DNA of 34,350 nucleotides from SIG575 sp045542485 (GCA_045542485.1 JAZQLC010000065.1:1-34350); one strand, 5' to 3'; positions 1 to 7,354 are shown, counted from the first letter of the stretch. The notes: generated from the letters alone by a model not told the origin. Program-made: numbers and translations.

Positions 1-63
1 TTTTTCTCGAAGTTTATATATTTCTTCTTTGTATTGACTTATATGTCTGTATTCTCGTGGCAT
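1..63 (-). CDS. IS3-family transposase OrfA, N-terminal 21 codons
   Basis: The minus strand reads MPREYRHISQYKEEIYKLRE from an ATG at 63. This is the usual opening of the helix-turn-helix OrfA subunit of clostridial IS3-family transposases, which binds the element ends. The gene leaves the window at position 1. A Shine-Dalgarno sequence, AAGGGGG on the minus strand (77-71), sits 7 bases before the ATG, inside the 3' arm of the 72-102 hairpin. Only the N-terminus is visible, so subgroup and integrity cannot be judged. Confidence 0.7.
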   Translation of the reverse strand, partial: MPREYRHISQYKEEIYKLREK

Positions 64-112
64 AAAAAATCCCCCTTATGGTATTTATTCTACCATAAGG
101 GGTGTCTTTTTT
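64..112. terminator. Perfect hairpin at the IS end; anti-readthrough or bidirectional terminator
   Basis: The arms CCCCTTATGGTA (72-83) and TACCATAAGGGG (91-102) form a 12-bp perfect stem with a 7-base loop, flanked by A-rich and T-rich tracts on both sides. It can terminate transcription entering the IS from either side. In an mRNA read into the IS from outside it would also hide the orfA ribosome binding site in its 3' arm. Confidence 0.75.
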
Positions 113-141
113 CTATTGTCCGTTTTTACTGGACTTGTTCA

Positions 142-513
142 ACATATTCAGACCTTGTTGATTTCTGGAACAAATTCTCACCCTACGAAATGAACACAAT
201 CATCGCAAGTGGTGATGTTACTGCAAAAATGCTCAAGCTTCCCGAATTCAGGGATTCTTTCGCATCTCTCGACTTCCACGCAACAGGCAGAATGATTACA
301 CCCATCGGTGCAAATCTTATCAAATCAAAGAGCGTGAATGAAGGCACACTTATCGGTCTTGATAAGAACTGTGCTCTTGAGATGGTCACAGCAGGTGATG
401 TTCTCACAGAATACGACAAGCTTATCGACAGACAGCTTGAACGCGCTGCAATCACATCAATTGCAGGTTTCTCAAAAATCTTCACTGACGCATCAAAGGT
501 GCTCGAGGTTTAA
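142..513 (+). pseudogene. Phage major capsid protein, C-terminal fragment cut by the IS
   Basis: From codon 142 the frame reads TYSDLVDFWNKFSPYEMN and continues to a stop at 511-513, giving about 123 residues that resemble the C-terminal part of an HK97-fold major capsid protein. The segment around 340-500 (LIGLDKNCALEMVTAGDV, then LIDRQLERAAITSIAGF) is typical of the last domain of clostridial siphophage capsids. The sequence before 142 in the same open frame is IS end, so the gene is broken and its 5' part lies outside the window. The following order of connector and tail-completion genes supports the assignment. The HK97 assignment rests on pattern recognition, not an alignment. Confidence 0.6.
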
Positions 514-516
514 AAA

Positions 517-879
517 ATGACTACTCAGTGGAATGTTCTTTCAAGATTCAGGCAGTTCATTGAGATAGACGACGAAGAGGCAGAAAAACTTCTGCCTCTC
601 TGTGTTGTGAATCTTCACAGAATTCTCGCTCAGCTCAGTGAAAAAGCCAACCCTGACGATGTAAGAATCGCAGAGGCTGCAGCTGCTCTCACTTATTACG
701 ACTATACTGTCAGACTTTCTTCGCAGAGTCAGGATTTCACAAGTTTCAAAGCGGGTGATGTCACCGTCAGCAAAACTACATCTTCTCTCACGGAAAACGC
801 TGAGAAGATAAAAAAAGACGCATTGTTGGAGCTGACTCCTCTCATGCGCGATACGAATTTTATTTTTCTTAATGTTTAG
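517..879 (+). CDS. Putative phage head-tail connector protein
   Basis: The product is 120 residues, mostly helical, starting three bases after the capsid stop with an SD-like GAGG overlapping the end of that gene. The pattern of an N-terminal acidic helix (EIDDEEAEKLLPLCV), a central LTYYDYTVRL and then SFKAGDVTVSK followed by a helical tail is what small gp6-like head-tail adaptors of clostridial siphophages look like. These sit under the portal as a ring. Position directly after the capsid gene fits. The name is inferred from order and composition; no diagnostic catalytic motif exists for this class. Confidence 0.45.
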   Translation: MTTQWNVLSRFRQFIEIDDEEAEKLLPLCVVNLHRILAQLSEKANPDDVRIAEAAAALTYYDYTVRLSSQSQDFTSFKAGDVTVSKTTSSLTENAEKIKKDALLELTPLMRDTNFIFLNV

Positions 880-890
880 GAGGGCTGAGG

Positions 891-1238
891 ATGAAACTTG
901 ACAAACTTTTTTCTCTTTACGGCAGAGAGGCTTGTCTTCACAATGAAGACGGGTGGAACAGTGAGATTTTCCACTGCTTTATTCAGCCTCTCCGCTACAA
1001 AAACAAAATGTACCTTGACGGTGTAAATACGCCTATCGGTTACAACAGTCAGGGACATTACCTTTATATCGGACCGGCAAAGCACGATTTGTCGGGAATT
1101 ACAGACTCCAGCACATGGCTTTCCTCTGACGGAGTGAAGTACAAGGTTGACCGAAGCGAAAAGGTTTATTTCGGCAATCAGGTCCTTTATGTGTGGGCGA
1201 TTATTAAAACTATTGTGGAGGTGCCTGATGAGCAGTAA
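891..1238 (+). CDS. Putative phage head-closure or minor structural protein
   Basis: The product is 115 residues, preceded by a strong AGGAGG (878-883) 7 bases before the ATG. It is rich in aromatic and beta-prone residues (YLYIGPAKHDLSG, KVYFGNQVLYVWAIIK), consistent with a small beta-barrel head-closure or stopper protein. Its stop overlaps the next start by 11 bases, indicating translational coupling inside the phage module. I do not recognise a specific family; the role is inferred from position between connector and tail-like genes. Confidence 0.4.
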   Translation: MKLDKLFSLYGREACLHNEDGWNSEIFHCFIQPLRYKNKMYLDGVNTPIGYNSQGHYLYIGPAKHDLSGITDSSTWLSSDGVKYKVDRSEKVYFGNQVLYVWAIIKTIVEVPDEQ

Positions 1239-2073
1239 AATCACAACTATGCCTCAGTCAATCGTGGATTGGCTGAAGGAAATTCCTGAGCTTAAGCACA
1301 TTACCTTTATGACGGAATATCCCCCTCAGGCAAAGGCTGTGCCTCTCAGAAACTCAATCGTTTCAGTAGGTCTTCAGGAGGTTCAGATTACTGACCGTTT
1401 CTATGAAAGTGAAGAGGGTGAGCTTGTCCGTGACGAGTATTGCAGAAACGCCGATATCCACATCATTCTCGGCATCCATGTTCCTGATTCTCTCGGCGGC
1501 AGTACCTGTCACGATGTTTTTGCGAAAATCGTGAATTTTCTCACATTTTCTTCGGACCTTAATATTGTTTCGTCAACCTGCGGTCACGTGATTTCTGACA
1601 GAAACACCGAAAGCCTTGTTATGGAGGCGATACTTAATATAGGTGCAGAATTCTGTCCCGCCGAAGAAACGGGTCTTTATTTCAACTCTTTTGCAGACAA
1701 GACATTTTTCTGCAAGAGCCATACAGACGACACTTCGCTTCACCTGGTAGAGGGTGAAAGGGAAAAATGGTCTGATCCCTGTGTTTTCGGTACATACAAC
1801 GGTAACGGCTCAAGCTCTGTGACAGTAAATCTGGGATTTTCGCCACGATTTGTTGTTGTGTTTATCGCAGGTGGCGGTGTTGTCGGCATAGATTTTGAAG
1901 AGCAGGTGGGCAAAATGTATTTTGCCTATGCCACACGCACCACAGACTCAATCGGTGCGCAGTGCACTTCAAACGGTTTCCGTGCTTATCAGGGAACAGC
2001 AAGAATGGTAGGTAATGTTTACCCTGCGCTCAATGAACTGGGATTTACTTATACTTATTATGCAGTAAAGTGA
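1228..2073 (+). CDS. Phage tail-associated protein with fibre-like C-terminal domain
   Basis: I place the start at the ATG at 1228 because GGAGG lies just upstream; a longer in-frame extension to 1147 would lie wholly inside the previous gene. The product is 281 residues. The first ~180 residues (PPQAKAVPLRNSIVSVGLQ, then ITDRFYESEEGEL) resemble small tail-terminator or completion proteins. The last ~85 residues begin GNGSSSVTVNLGFSPRFVVV, a repeat-like beta domain common in phage tail fibres and receptor-binding tips. The fusion of a terminator-like part and a fibre-like tip in one 281-residue gene is unusual. Function is inferred. Confidence 0.45.
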   Translation: MSSKITTMPQSIVDWLKEIPELKHITFMTEYPPQAKAVPLRNSIVSVGLQEVQITDRFYESEEGELVRDEYCRNADIHIILGIHVPDSLGGSTCHDVFAKIVNFLTFSSDLNIVSSTCGHVISDRNTESLVMEAILNIGAEFCPAEETGLYFNSFADKTFFCKSHTDDTSLHLVEGEREKWSDPCVFGTYNGNGSSSVTVNLGFSPRFVVVFIAGGGVVGIDFEEQVGKMYFAYATRTTDSIGAQCTSNGFRAYQGTARMVGNVYPALNELGFTYTYYAVK

Positions 2074-2085
2074 CGGGATAAAAAG

Positions 2086-2379
2086 TCAGGCTGCTGCGCC
2101 CCAGACAATCTGTGAAAAGGGTGAGGGGAGAACACCTGCAAGGAAAATCATAAAGGTTTCCTTGTCTTTGTCGGTGAAAGACAGAAGATGTGTTGTCTCC
2201 TCGCCCTCTTTTACGAGAAGTCTCTCGGAGGTTGTTGACTGAACTCTGAGAATATCTTCCCGTTTTCCGCTGATTACATAGGATGTTTCTTCATTTACGC
2301 CGATTATTCCCACGGCCAAAAAAGTCATACACAGTAAAAATGATGTGATGATAACATAGTTTCTTATAATCTTATGCAT
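2086..2379 (-). CDS. Small membrane-anchored protein downstream of spoIIP
   Basis: The product is 97 residues with one N-terminal membrane segment (about residues 6-28, IITSFLLCMTFLAVGIIGV) followed by a soluble domain with the segment LLVKEGEETTHLLSF. The ATG at 2379 is preceded by AAGGAAGTG, which overlaps the spoIIP stop, so the gene is the third member of the gpr-spoIIP operon. I do not recognise a family. Its place suggests a role in sporulation, perhaps at the forespore membrane with SpoIIP, but that is inference from context only. It converges with the phage remnant, leaving just 12 bp between them and no clear terminator. Confidence 0.6.
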   Translation of the reverse strand: MHKIIRNYVIITSFLLCMTFLAVGIIGVNEETSYVISGKREDILRVQSTTSERLLVKEGEETTHLLSFTDKDKETFMIFLAGVLPSPFSQIVWGAAA

Positions 2380-2392
2380 TTTTTCACTTCCT

Positions 2393-3487
2393 TTATAAAT
2401 ATCTGCCCAGCATTACACCGAGGGCATTTCCTATGAGTCTGCCGGAATACGCGGCTTCATCAAGAGTGTTTGCGTCGCTTCCCATTTCCAGGAGAACGGA
2501 GCATTTTGATTTATACATATTATATTTTCTGTTGCAGAAGAACAGAGGTCTCATAAGCGTGGGATACATTTCCTCTGCTGTTTTCTGAAGCTGAAGGGCA
2601 AATCGGAGATTATCTTCCCAATAAGGGAAACCGCTTATTCCGTTACCCTCACAACCCGTTATTATCATAATCTGTGCAGCCTTTTTGCCGCCGATTGATG
2701 TAACGGGTTTTATTTTTGTTGTTTCATCGCTCTGGATTGCATCTCTGTGAACATCAAGGACAACCTGAATTGACGGATATTTTTCAAGATATCTGTCAAC
2801 GCTTTCTCCCGAACGGTCATAGGCTCCGTTGTAGCGTCTGTCGTAAATTTCCTTGTCGTGGATGACGCCGATTCCTGCTTTTCTCAGCTGCTCTGCGATT
2901 TCTTCTCCGACCCGTATCATATTCTGATTCGGGTCTTCGTTACGCGAAGAGAAAGAGGTGGAGTAGGTGTCTTTTTCGGTTGTCTGATAACATTCGGTGG
3001 TGTGAGTGTGGAAAATCAGAACGCTGATTTCATCTTTTTCAGCTTTTCTGAGTTGGGGTTTTACTGCAAGTTCCTCTGAAATATTGAGACTTCTGCCCGT
3101 TGTGTTTTTTACGAGGATACCGCCTTCTTTCTGCGTTGCGCTGTCGGCGCCGTATGTGACGGAGACGATTTTACCTGCATTTTTGCCTTTGTCCGAATAG
3201 GAATTCATCAGCTTCCTTATATCTTCAGGTACATAGGCAAGGGTGTTGACGCCACCCGTTTCTCTCTCATCCTCGTCGGAATTGGTTTCAAACAAGGATG
3301 TAAGTGCCTTTTTTGCTTCCTTGGTGACGATAGTACCGGAAGATGCAGAGGGAATCAGCAGACTGACACACATTTCTGCAAACCTTTTGTCTGTCGTGAG
3401 CCTGAAAAGTGAAAAGAGACTGACAAAAGAGAGAATCACACACATACCGACAGAAATCACTGCCTTTTTGTTTCCTGGAATTTTCAC
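2393..3487 (-). CDS. spoIIP: Stage II sporulation protein P (SpoIIP)
   Basis: SpoIIP is a membrane-anchored peptidoglycan amidase/endopeptidase that works with SpoIID and SpoIIM to thin the septal wall during forespore engulfment. I take the GTG at 3487 as start: GGAGG lies 8 bases upstream, whereas a TTG at 3502 overlaps that SD. The resulting 364 residues have a membrane segment at about 9-30, a variable linker, then the catalytic amidase_3-like domain with IFHTHTTE (H160, H162, E165), LDVHRDA (D245-D249) and, near residue 327, LLEMGSDANT, all hallmark SpoIIP motifs. It lies 51 bp after gpr in one operon, the classic clostridial order, so forespore sigma-factor control is likely. Confidence 0.96.
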   Translation of the reverse strand: MKIPGNKKAVISVGMCVILSFVSLFSLFRLTTDKRFAEMCVSLLIPSASSGTIVTKEAKKALTSLFETNSDEDERETGGVNTLAYVPEDIRKLMNSYSDKGKNAGKIVSVTYGADSATQKEGGILVKNTTGRSLNISEELAVKPQLRKAEKDEISVLIFHTHTTECYQTTEKDTYSTSFSSRNEDPNQNMIRVGEEIAEQLRKAGIGVIHDKEIYDRRYNGAYDRSGESVDRYLEKYPSIQVVLDVHRDAIQSDETTKIKPVTSIGGKKAAQIMIITGCEGNGISGFPYWEDNLRFALQLQKTAEEMYPTLMRPLFFCNRKYNMYKSKCSVLLEMGSDANTLDEAAYSGRLIGNALGVMLGRYL

Positions 3488-3538
3488 GGAATATACCTCC
3501 AATAAATCGGTACTAATATATATTCCGTTTTTTCGGCT

Positions 3539-4414
3539 TTATGACACAAGGCTCATAATGTCCTCAGGGGAAAGCTTTTCCTGAAGAGCGCAGTTTACGG
3601 CAAGTGACACAAGCTTTGAGGCTCTTTCAATGAGCAGGTCGATTTCTTTGGGTGTGACCATCATTTCTTCGCTTTCGGGGAGGATGCTGTATGATGCAGA
3701 GTCGTTTTTTTCTATCAGGTTGTGGGCGAGTGTTGCACAGTCCACAACTGTGGGTACACCTATGCTGATGACTTTTACTCCCAGAGTTTTTTCGTCAAGC
3801 CTTTGTCTTGCGTTGCCCACGCCTGAGCCGGGTGAAATTCCCGTATCGGACATCTGTATGGTAGAGCCTAGTCTCGAAAGATTTCTTGAAGCGAGTGCGT
3901 CAATTGTCACAACGCACGAGGGCTTTGTTCTGTCAACGATTCCTCTGATGATTTCGCTGGTTTCAATACCTGTCTGCCCAAGTACGCCGGGGGAAACCGT
4001 GGCGACCGGTCTCAGCTTTTCGAGTCCCACAGATCCGGCAAGTTCAGAGGAAATATGGCGCGTTGCAAGAATATATGAGGCTGCTTTCGGACCGAGTGCG
4101 TCGGGCGTTATGGAAATGTTGCCAAGCCCTACAACCAGCACAGAGCCTTTTTTCGGTAACATCTTTCTGATTTCAGAGGTGAGGATATGAAGCTTTGAAT
4201 CAAAAATTTCACCGTCTGAGGAAAAGGAAGGCACTTCTACCGTGATGTATTTCCCGCAGGGCTTTGAAAGCTTCTGAGCAGCAGAGGGCGAAGTGATTTC
4301 TATGCGTGTGATTTTTACCTTGTCTATTTCTTCCGTGTGCGAAAATACCCCTTGGTTTTTAACATTTCCCAGCATTTCGTGCCTTTCGAGAGCAAGGTCT
4401 GTGCGAAAATTCAT
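3539..4414 (-). CDS. gpr: GPR endopeptidase, spore protease
   Basis: GPR is the germination protease that degrades small acid-soluble spore proteins when spores germinate. It is made in the forespore as a zymogen. I choose the ATG at 4414, 8 bases after GGAGG; a TTG at 4417 is possible but too close. The 291-residue product opens with the typical FRTDLALERHE and has two conserved aspartates thought to form the active site in this family: D105 in SITPDALGPKA and D172 in TIDALASRNLSRLG. The segment ISPGSGVGNAR is also diagnostic. It leads an operon with spoIIP and diverges from rpsT. I could not identify a convincing sigma-G or sigma-F promoter in the A/T-rich 149-bp spacer. Confidence 0.96.
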   Translation of the reverse strand: MNFRTDLALERHEMLGNVKNQGVFSHTEEIDKVKITRIEITSPSAAQKLSKPCGKYITVEVPSFSSDGEIFDSKLHILTSEIRKMLPKKGSVLVVGLGNISITPDALGPKAASYILATRHISSELAGSVGLEKLRPVATVSPGVLGQTGIETSEIIRGIVDRTKPSCVVTIDALASRNLSRLGSTIQMSDTGISPGSGVGNARQRLDEKTLGVKVISIGVPTVVDCATLAHNLIEKNDSASYSILPESEEMMVTPKEIDLLIERASKLVSLAVNCALQEKLSPEDIMSLVS

Positions 4415-4494
4415 CAAAAATACCTCCTGAAAACAGTCTTGATTATATTATTGAAAAAAATTTGCGAAAAAAATCATTTTTTTTCAGATTTTAC

Positions 4495-4523
4495 TTGCTT
4501 TTTTTTGAAATTAGTGCTATCAT
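4495..4523 (+). promoter_or_regulatory. Sigma-A promoter for rpsT
   Basis: TTGCTT (4495-4500) and TATCAT (4518-4523) are separated by exactly 17 bp and lie about 40 bp before the rpsT start. Confidence 0.6.
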
Positions 4524-4563
4524 ATTTACCTGTGCAGACAAATAACAAGGAGGTGCAACTGTA

Positions 4564-4818
4564 ATGCCGAATATTAAGTCCGCAAAGAAGCGTGTTATCG
4601 TAACAAAGACAAAGACAGCTCGCAACAAAGCAAGAAACTCAGCTCTCAAAACAGCTATCAAAAAGGCTAACGAAGCTGTAAAAGCAAACGCTGCTGATAA
4701 AGATGTTCTTGTTAAAGCTGCAATCAAAAAGATTGACCAGGCTGAAGTTAAGGGTATTATTCATAAGAATAACGCTGCAAGAAAGAAATCAGCTCTCGCA
4801 AAGAAGCTCAACGGTTAA
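4564..4818 (+). CDS. rpsT: 30S ribosomal protein S20
   Basis: S20 binds 16S rRNA early in 30S assembly. The 84-residue product is lysine- and alanine-rich and starts MPNIKSAKKRV, the standard S20 opening, followed by three helical stretches (ARNKARNSALKTAIKKA; VLVKAAIKKIDQAEVKG; IIHKNNAARKKSALAKKL). AAGGAGG lies 10 bases before the ATG. The gene diverges from gpr, the usual arrangement in clostridia, and ends with a strong hairpin terminator. Confidence 0.97.
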   Translation: MPNIKSAKKRVIVTKTKTARNKARNSALKTAIKKANEAVKANAADKDVLVKAAIKKIDQAEVKGIIHKNNAARKKSALAKKLNG

Positions 4819-4836
4819 TTTGCTATTAAAGCATTA

Positions 4837-4868
4837 AAAAGGCTACCCGAAAGGGTAGCCTTTTGCTT
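4837..4868 (+). terminator. Intrinsic terminator of rpsT
   Basis: AAAAGGCTACCC (4837-4848), a GAAA tetraloop and GGGTAGCCTTTT (4853-4864) make a perfect 12-bp stem followed by T-rich sequence. Confidence 0.9.
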
Positions 4869-4932
4869 TTCCTGTTGATTCAGAGAAGTCAGTTGAACCA
4901 TCAAATAATTGTTAATAATACACTAAAAACAG

Positions 4933-4986
4933 TGTCAGAAAACTGACATTTATTATATATTGCTATAAAATGTCAGATTTCTGACA
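4933..4986. promoter_or_regulatory. Two tandem TGTCAG-N4-CTGACA palindromes, probable operator
   Basis: TGTCAGAAAACTGACA (4933-4948) and TGTCAGATTTCTGACA (4971-4986) share identical 6-bp half-sites. Their centres are 38 bp apart and the second ends 8 bp before the -35 box of the promoter for the gene at 5080. The position upstream of -35 suits an activator or a DNA-looping repressor. I do not recognise the regulator; no regulator gene is adjacent. Confidence 0.65.
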
Positions 4987-4994
4987 TTTTTCTA

Positions 4995-5023
4995 TTGACT
5001 TTGGGGTGCGTTCGGTATATATT
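4995..5023 (+). promoter_or_regulatory. Sigma-A promoter for the DUF6514-type gene
   Basis: TTGACT (4995-5000) and TATATT (5018-5023) with a 17-bp spacer, placed directly after the tandem palindromes, leave a leader of about 50 bases. Confidence 0.75.
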
Positions 5024-5079
5024 ATGTGAGGTTGGTGCAACACATTTTTTTGGCCGTTTAGTTTGGAGGTGCTGATTCT

Positions 5080-5301
5080 TTGGACAGAGGTGAAAACGAA
5101 AAATTCATATACAATGTGTTTTTCTCTGAGCAGACATCTCTGTACGGGATCGGTTGCAGAGACGAGGACGGAAAACTCCTGAAAGAAATCGGGGATATAA
5201 CCGATGATTATATGACAATCAGCAGGTTTTGTCTGATGCTCAATGAGGAAAAGATTCATCCGTATCATTTTTATGATGTTTACGAAGATTTATTCGGGTA
5301 A
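5080..5301 (+). CDS. Small DUF6514-like protein
   Basis: The product is 73 residues and starts at TTG (5080), 10 bases after GGAGG; no ATG is available upstream in frame. It reads like a DUF6514 protein: an N-terminal beta hairpin (FSEQTSLYGIGCRDEDG) and then a C-terminal helix-turn pattern (MTISRFCLMLNEEKIHPYHF) ending DVYEDLFG. The family is small, found in Clostridia, and has no known function. The dedicated promoter with a double operator shows that it is tightly regulated, unlike a typical housekeeping small protein. It is the only gene in its transcription unit, since the next gene has its own promoter 4 bp downstream. Confidence 0.7.
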   Translation: MDRGENEKFIYNVFFSEQTSLYGIGCRDEDGKLLKEIGDITDDYMTISRFCLMLNEEKIHPYHFYDVYEDLFG

Positions 5302-5304
5302 GCC

Positions 5305-5354
5305 TTGACTATATCCACATATGGGAATATAATTCAATTAAGGCAATTTGCCTT
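5305..5354 (+). promoter_or_regulatory. Strong promoter with a downstream palindrome for the DUF4838 gene
   Basis: TTGACT (5305-5310) and TATAAT (5328-5333) are 17 bp apart. The perfect palindrome AAGGCAA-T-TTGCCTT (5340-5354) begins about where transcription should start, a position that suits repressor binding. The SD AAGGAGG follows shortly before the ATG at 5384. Confidence 0.75.
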
Positions 5355-5383
5355 GACTTTGGTTATAACAAGGAGGAACAAAA

Positions 5384-7339
5384 ATGAACTGGTTTGATTC
5401 ATTTCTCAACAAAGTGGAGTTTATAAGACCGCAGTATATGATGCCTTTGTTTGTAGCTGTTTCTGTGGCGTTGTCTTCTTTGCTTACACCCCTTTCAAAA
5501 GACACGCTCACTCACCGTTTCGTAAAGCCCGAAGAACAAGCGTTCACGGGAGAAACTATGGAAATCACAGAGGATTATGTTATTGTGATTTCGGAAAACG
5601 CTTCTGCCGTAGAGAAAAATTCTGCAGAAAAGCTTCAGGGATATCTTGAGGAAATCAGCGGAATTTCTCTTGAAATTGTGAATGACACTGCTGCTTCTCA
5701 GGAAAAAGAAATTATAATCGGTAAAACAAATCGTGAAGGCGAAGATTTCGTCATTGACCGTACCGGCCTCGGCGACGACGGCGTGGTTATAAAAACCGTG
5801 GGAGAAAAAATCATCCTTTCAGGCGCTGAAAAGCGTGGTATGATTTACGCAGTTTACACATTCCTTGAGGATTATTTTGATTGCCATTGGTTTACCCACA
5901 ACCTGACGGTTATTCCTGAAAGGGACAAACTCATCATCCCCGAAAACATTGATTATACATATGTTCCTCAGATTACATTCAGAGAGACAGACTGGATAAG
6001 CCCCGTAAAAAGCAACGAATATAAGGTGGCAAACAAGCTTAATGACGGTGTTTACGGCGTGATTTCGGAAGAATACGGCTCGTGCATCAGGTATGCAGGT
6101 TCATTTGCTCACACAATGGCATATCTTGTTGACACGGAACTCTTTGATACAGAGCCTGAACTTTTTGCGTATGGCAAGAGAAGTATGAAGAGAACAACCA
6201 ATCAGCTTTGTCTTACGAATCCCAGAACTCTCGAACTTGCAATTGCAGGTGTGAGAAAATGGCTTGAGGAGAATCCCGGAGCAGAAATTATTTCTGTAAC
6301 ACAGAACGATAATCAGGATTACTGCATCTGTGCAAACTGCAGAAAGGTTGACAGGGAGGAAGGCTCTCAGGCAGGTACGATGATTCGTTTTGTCAACGCA
6401 ATTGCAGACAATATCAAGGAGGATTATCCTGATGTAATGGTTGATACCTTTGCGTATCAGTACACAAGAAAGCCTCCGAAAATTACTGTTCCCCGTGATA
6501 ACGTAATTGTCCGTCTCTGTTCGATTGAGTGTAAGTTCTCAACGCCTCTTGACAGTGGTGTGTGTCCGGATAACGATAAGTTTGTTGCTGACATCAGGGA
6601 CTGGAGTAAAATCTGTAACAACCTTTTTGTCTGGGACTATACAACAAATTACAGTCACTATCTTGTACCCTTTGCAAACTTTGATGTGCTTCAGCGCAAT
6701 CTTCAGTTCTTTGCTGAAAATAATGTAATAGGCGTTTACGAAGAGGGTAACTACACTGCGTGGGAGTCTGACGGTGAATTTGCAGAGCTTCGTTCATATA
6801 TACTTGCAAAGCTTATGTGGAATCCCGATGAGGATGTGGATAAGCTTATGTATGATTTCTGCGAAGCTTACTACGGCAAGGGCGCACAGGGGATAGTTGA
6901 TTTTATCAACTATATAGATGAAAACAGCGGTGGTATTGCAGTTGATTTGGAAAACTGGTGGATAACACCTATCCCTAACAGAATAGATATCAGAAACGGT
7001 CTGTCGATTTACGCTTCTGCCACAAGTACATCTGTTCTCAGGGCAAAGGACGCAGATGTGGAAAAAATTGATAAAATGTGGCAGACGGCAAAAGACGGTG
7101 CAGAGACTGAAGAACAGCTTGAACACGTTCTGAGAAGTGAAATGAGCTGGAGATATTGGAAGGCCTGTTCGTATGTGGGTGAATTCAGCAACGATGATCA
7201 GGCAAGAAAATATGCTGAAAACGAAAAATTCTACAATGACCTTGTGAAGTTCGGTATTACAAGACTCGGCGAGGGTGCAGGTGGATACATAATAGAAGAA
7301 AAGGTTGATTTCGCACAGTGTCCCAGCAGATGGAGATAA
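5384..7339 (+). CDS. DUF4838 (GH163-like) protein, membrane-anchored
   Basis: The product has 651 residues. Residues about 17-37 are a single hydrophobic segment after a short charged stretch, probably a signal anchor. Residues ~60-190 match the GH67N-like domain that precedes catalytic domains in many hexosaminidase-like enzymes (EDYVIVISENAS, then GMIYAVYTFLEDYF). The rest is the DUF4838 domain: LCLTNPRT, SVTQNDN, CICANC near residue 314, GTMIRFVNAIAD, VRLCSIEC and GVYEEG. To my knowledge DUF4838 corresponds to GH163, whose studied Bacteroides member is an endo-beta-N-acetylglucosaminidase on complex N-glycans; the substrate here is unproven. It is clearly related to the genes at 16954 and 20320. 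It has its own strong promoter and sits before the flavoprotein and ceramidase-fold genes. Confidence 0.8.
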   Translation: MNWFDSFLNKVEFIRPQYMMPLFVAVSVALSSLLTPLSKDTLTHRFVKPEEQAFTGETMEITEDYVIVISENASAVEKNSAEKLQGYLEEISGISLEIVNDTAASQEKEIIIGKTNREGEDFVIDRTGLGDDGVVIKTVGEKIILSGAEKRGMIYAVYTFLEDYFDCHWFTHNLTVIPERDKLIIPENIDYTYVPQITFRETDWISPVKSNEYKVANKLNDGVYGVISEEYGSCIRYAGSFAHTMAYLVDTELFDTEPELFAYGKRSMKRTTNQLCLTNPRTLELAIAGVRKWLEENPGAEIISVTQNDNQDYCICANCRKVDREEGSQAGTMIRFVNAIADNIKEDYPDVMVDTFAYQYTRKPPKITVPRDNVIVRLCSIECKFSTPLDSGVCPDNDKFVADIRDWSKICNNLFVWDYTTNYSHYLVPFANFDVLQRNLQFFAENNVIGVYEEGNYTAWESDGEFAELRSYILAKLMWNPDEDVDKLMYDFCEAYYGKGAQGIVDFINYIDENSGGIAVDLENWWITPIPNRIDIRNGLSIYASATSTSVLRAKDADVEKIDKMWQTAKDGAETEEQLEHVLRSEMSWRYWKACSYVGEFSNDDQARKYAENEKFYNDLVKFGITRLGEGAGGYIIEEKVDFAQCPSRWR

Positions 7340-7354
7340 AAATTATTTTATGTA

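Larger units (their letters stand above)
1..141 (-). mobile_element. End of an IS3-family insertion sequence (partial)
   Basis: On the minus strand an orfA start (63 to 1) is preceded by about 80 bp of element end. The likely terminus is at 140-141, where the minus strand begins TGAACAAGTCCAGT, with the TG end typical of IS3-family elements. Directly beyond it the plus strand continues as phage capsid coding sequence, so the element interrupts that gene. The other end and the target duplication lie outside the window. The exact boundary is inferred and could shift by a few bases. Confidence 0.7.
142..2073 (+). mobile_element. Prophage morphogenesis remnant
   Basis: Four tightly packed plus-strand genes (capsid fragment, connector-like, small head-closure-like, tail-terminator/fibre-like) form a phage head-tail module with gaps of 3-11 bp and one 11-bp overlap. 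No terminase, portal, tail tape measure or lysis gene is visible; some could lie left of the window. The module stops 12 bp before the convergent sporulation operon, so its right side has been lost. The capsid gene is disrupted by an IS, so it cannot now produce particles in this form. Confidence 0.6.

Noticed and set aside
34..141. N-terminal extension of the capsid frame (MTYMSVFSWHKK...)
   Set aside because: This part is insertion-sequence end, including its hairpin, and only happens to be in frame with the capsid fragment.
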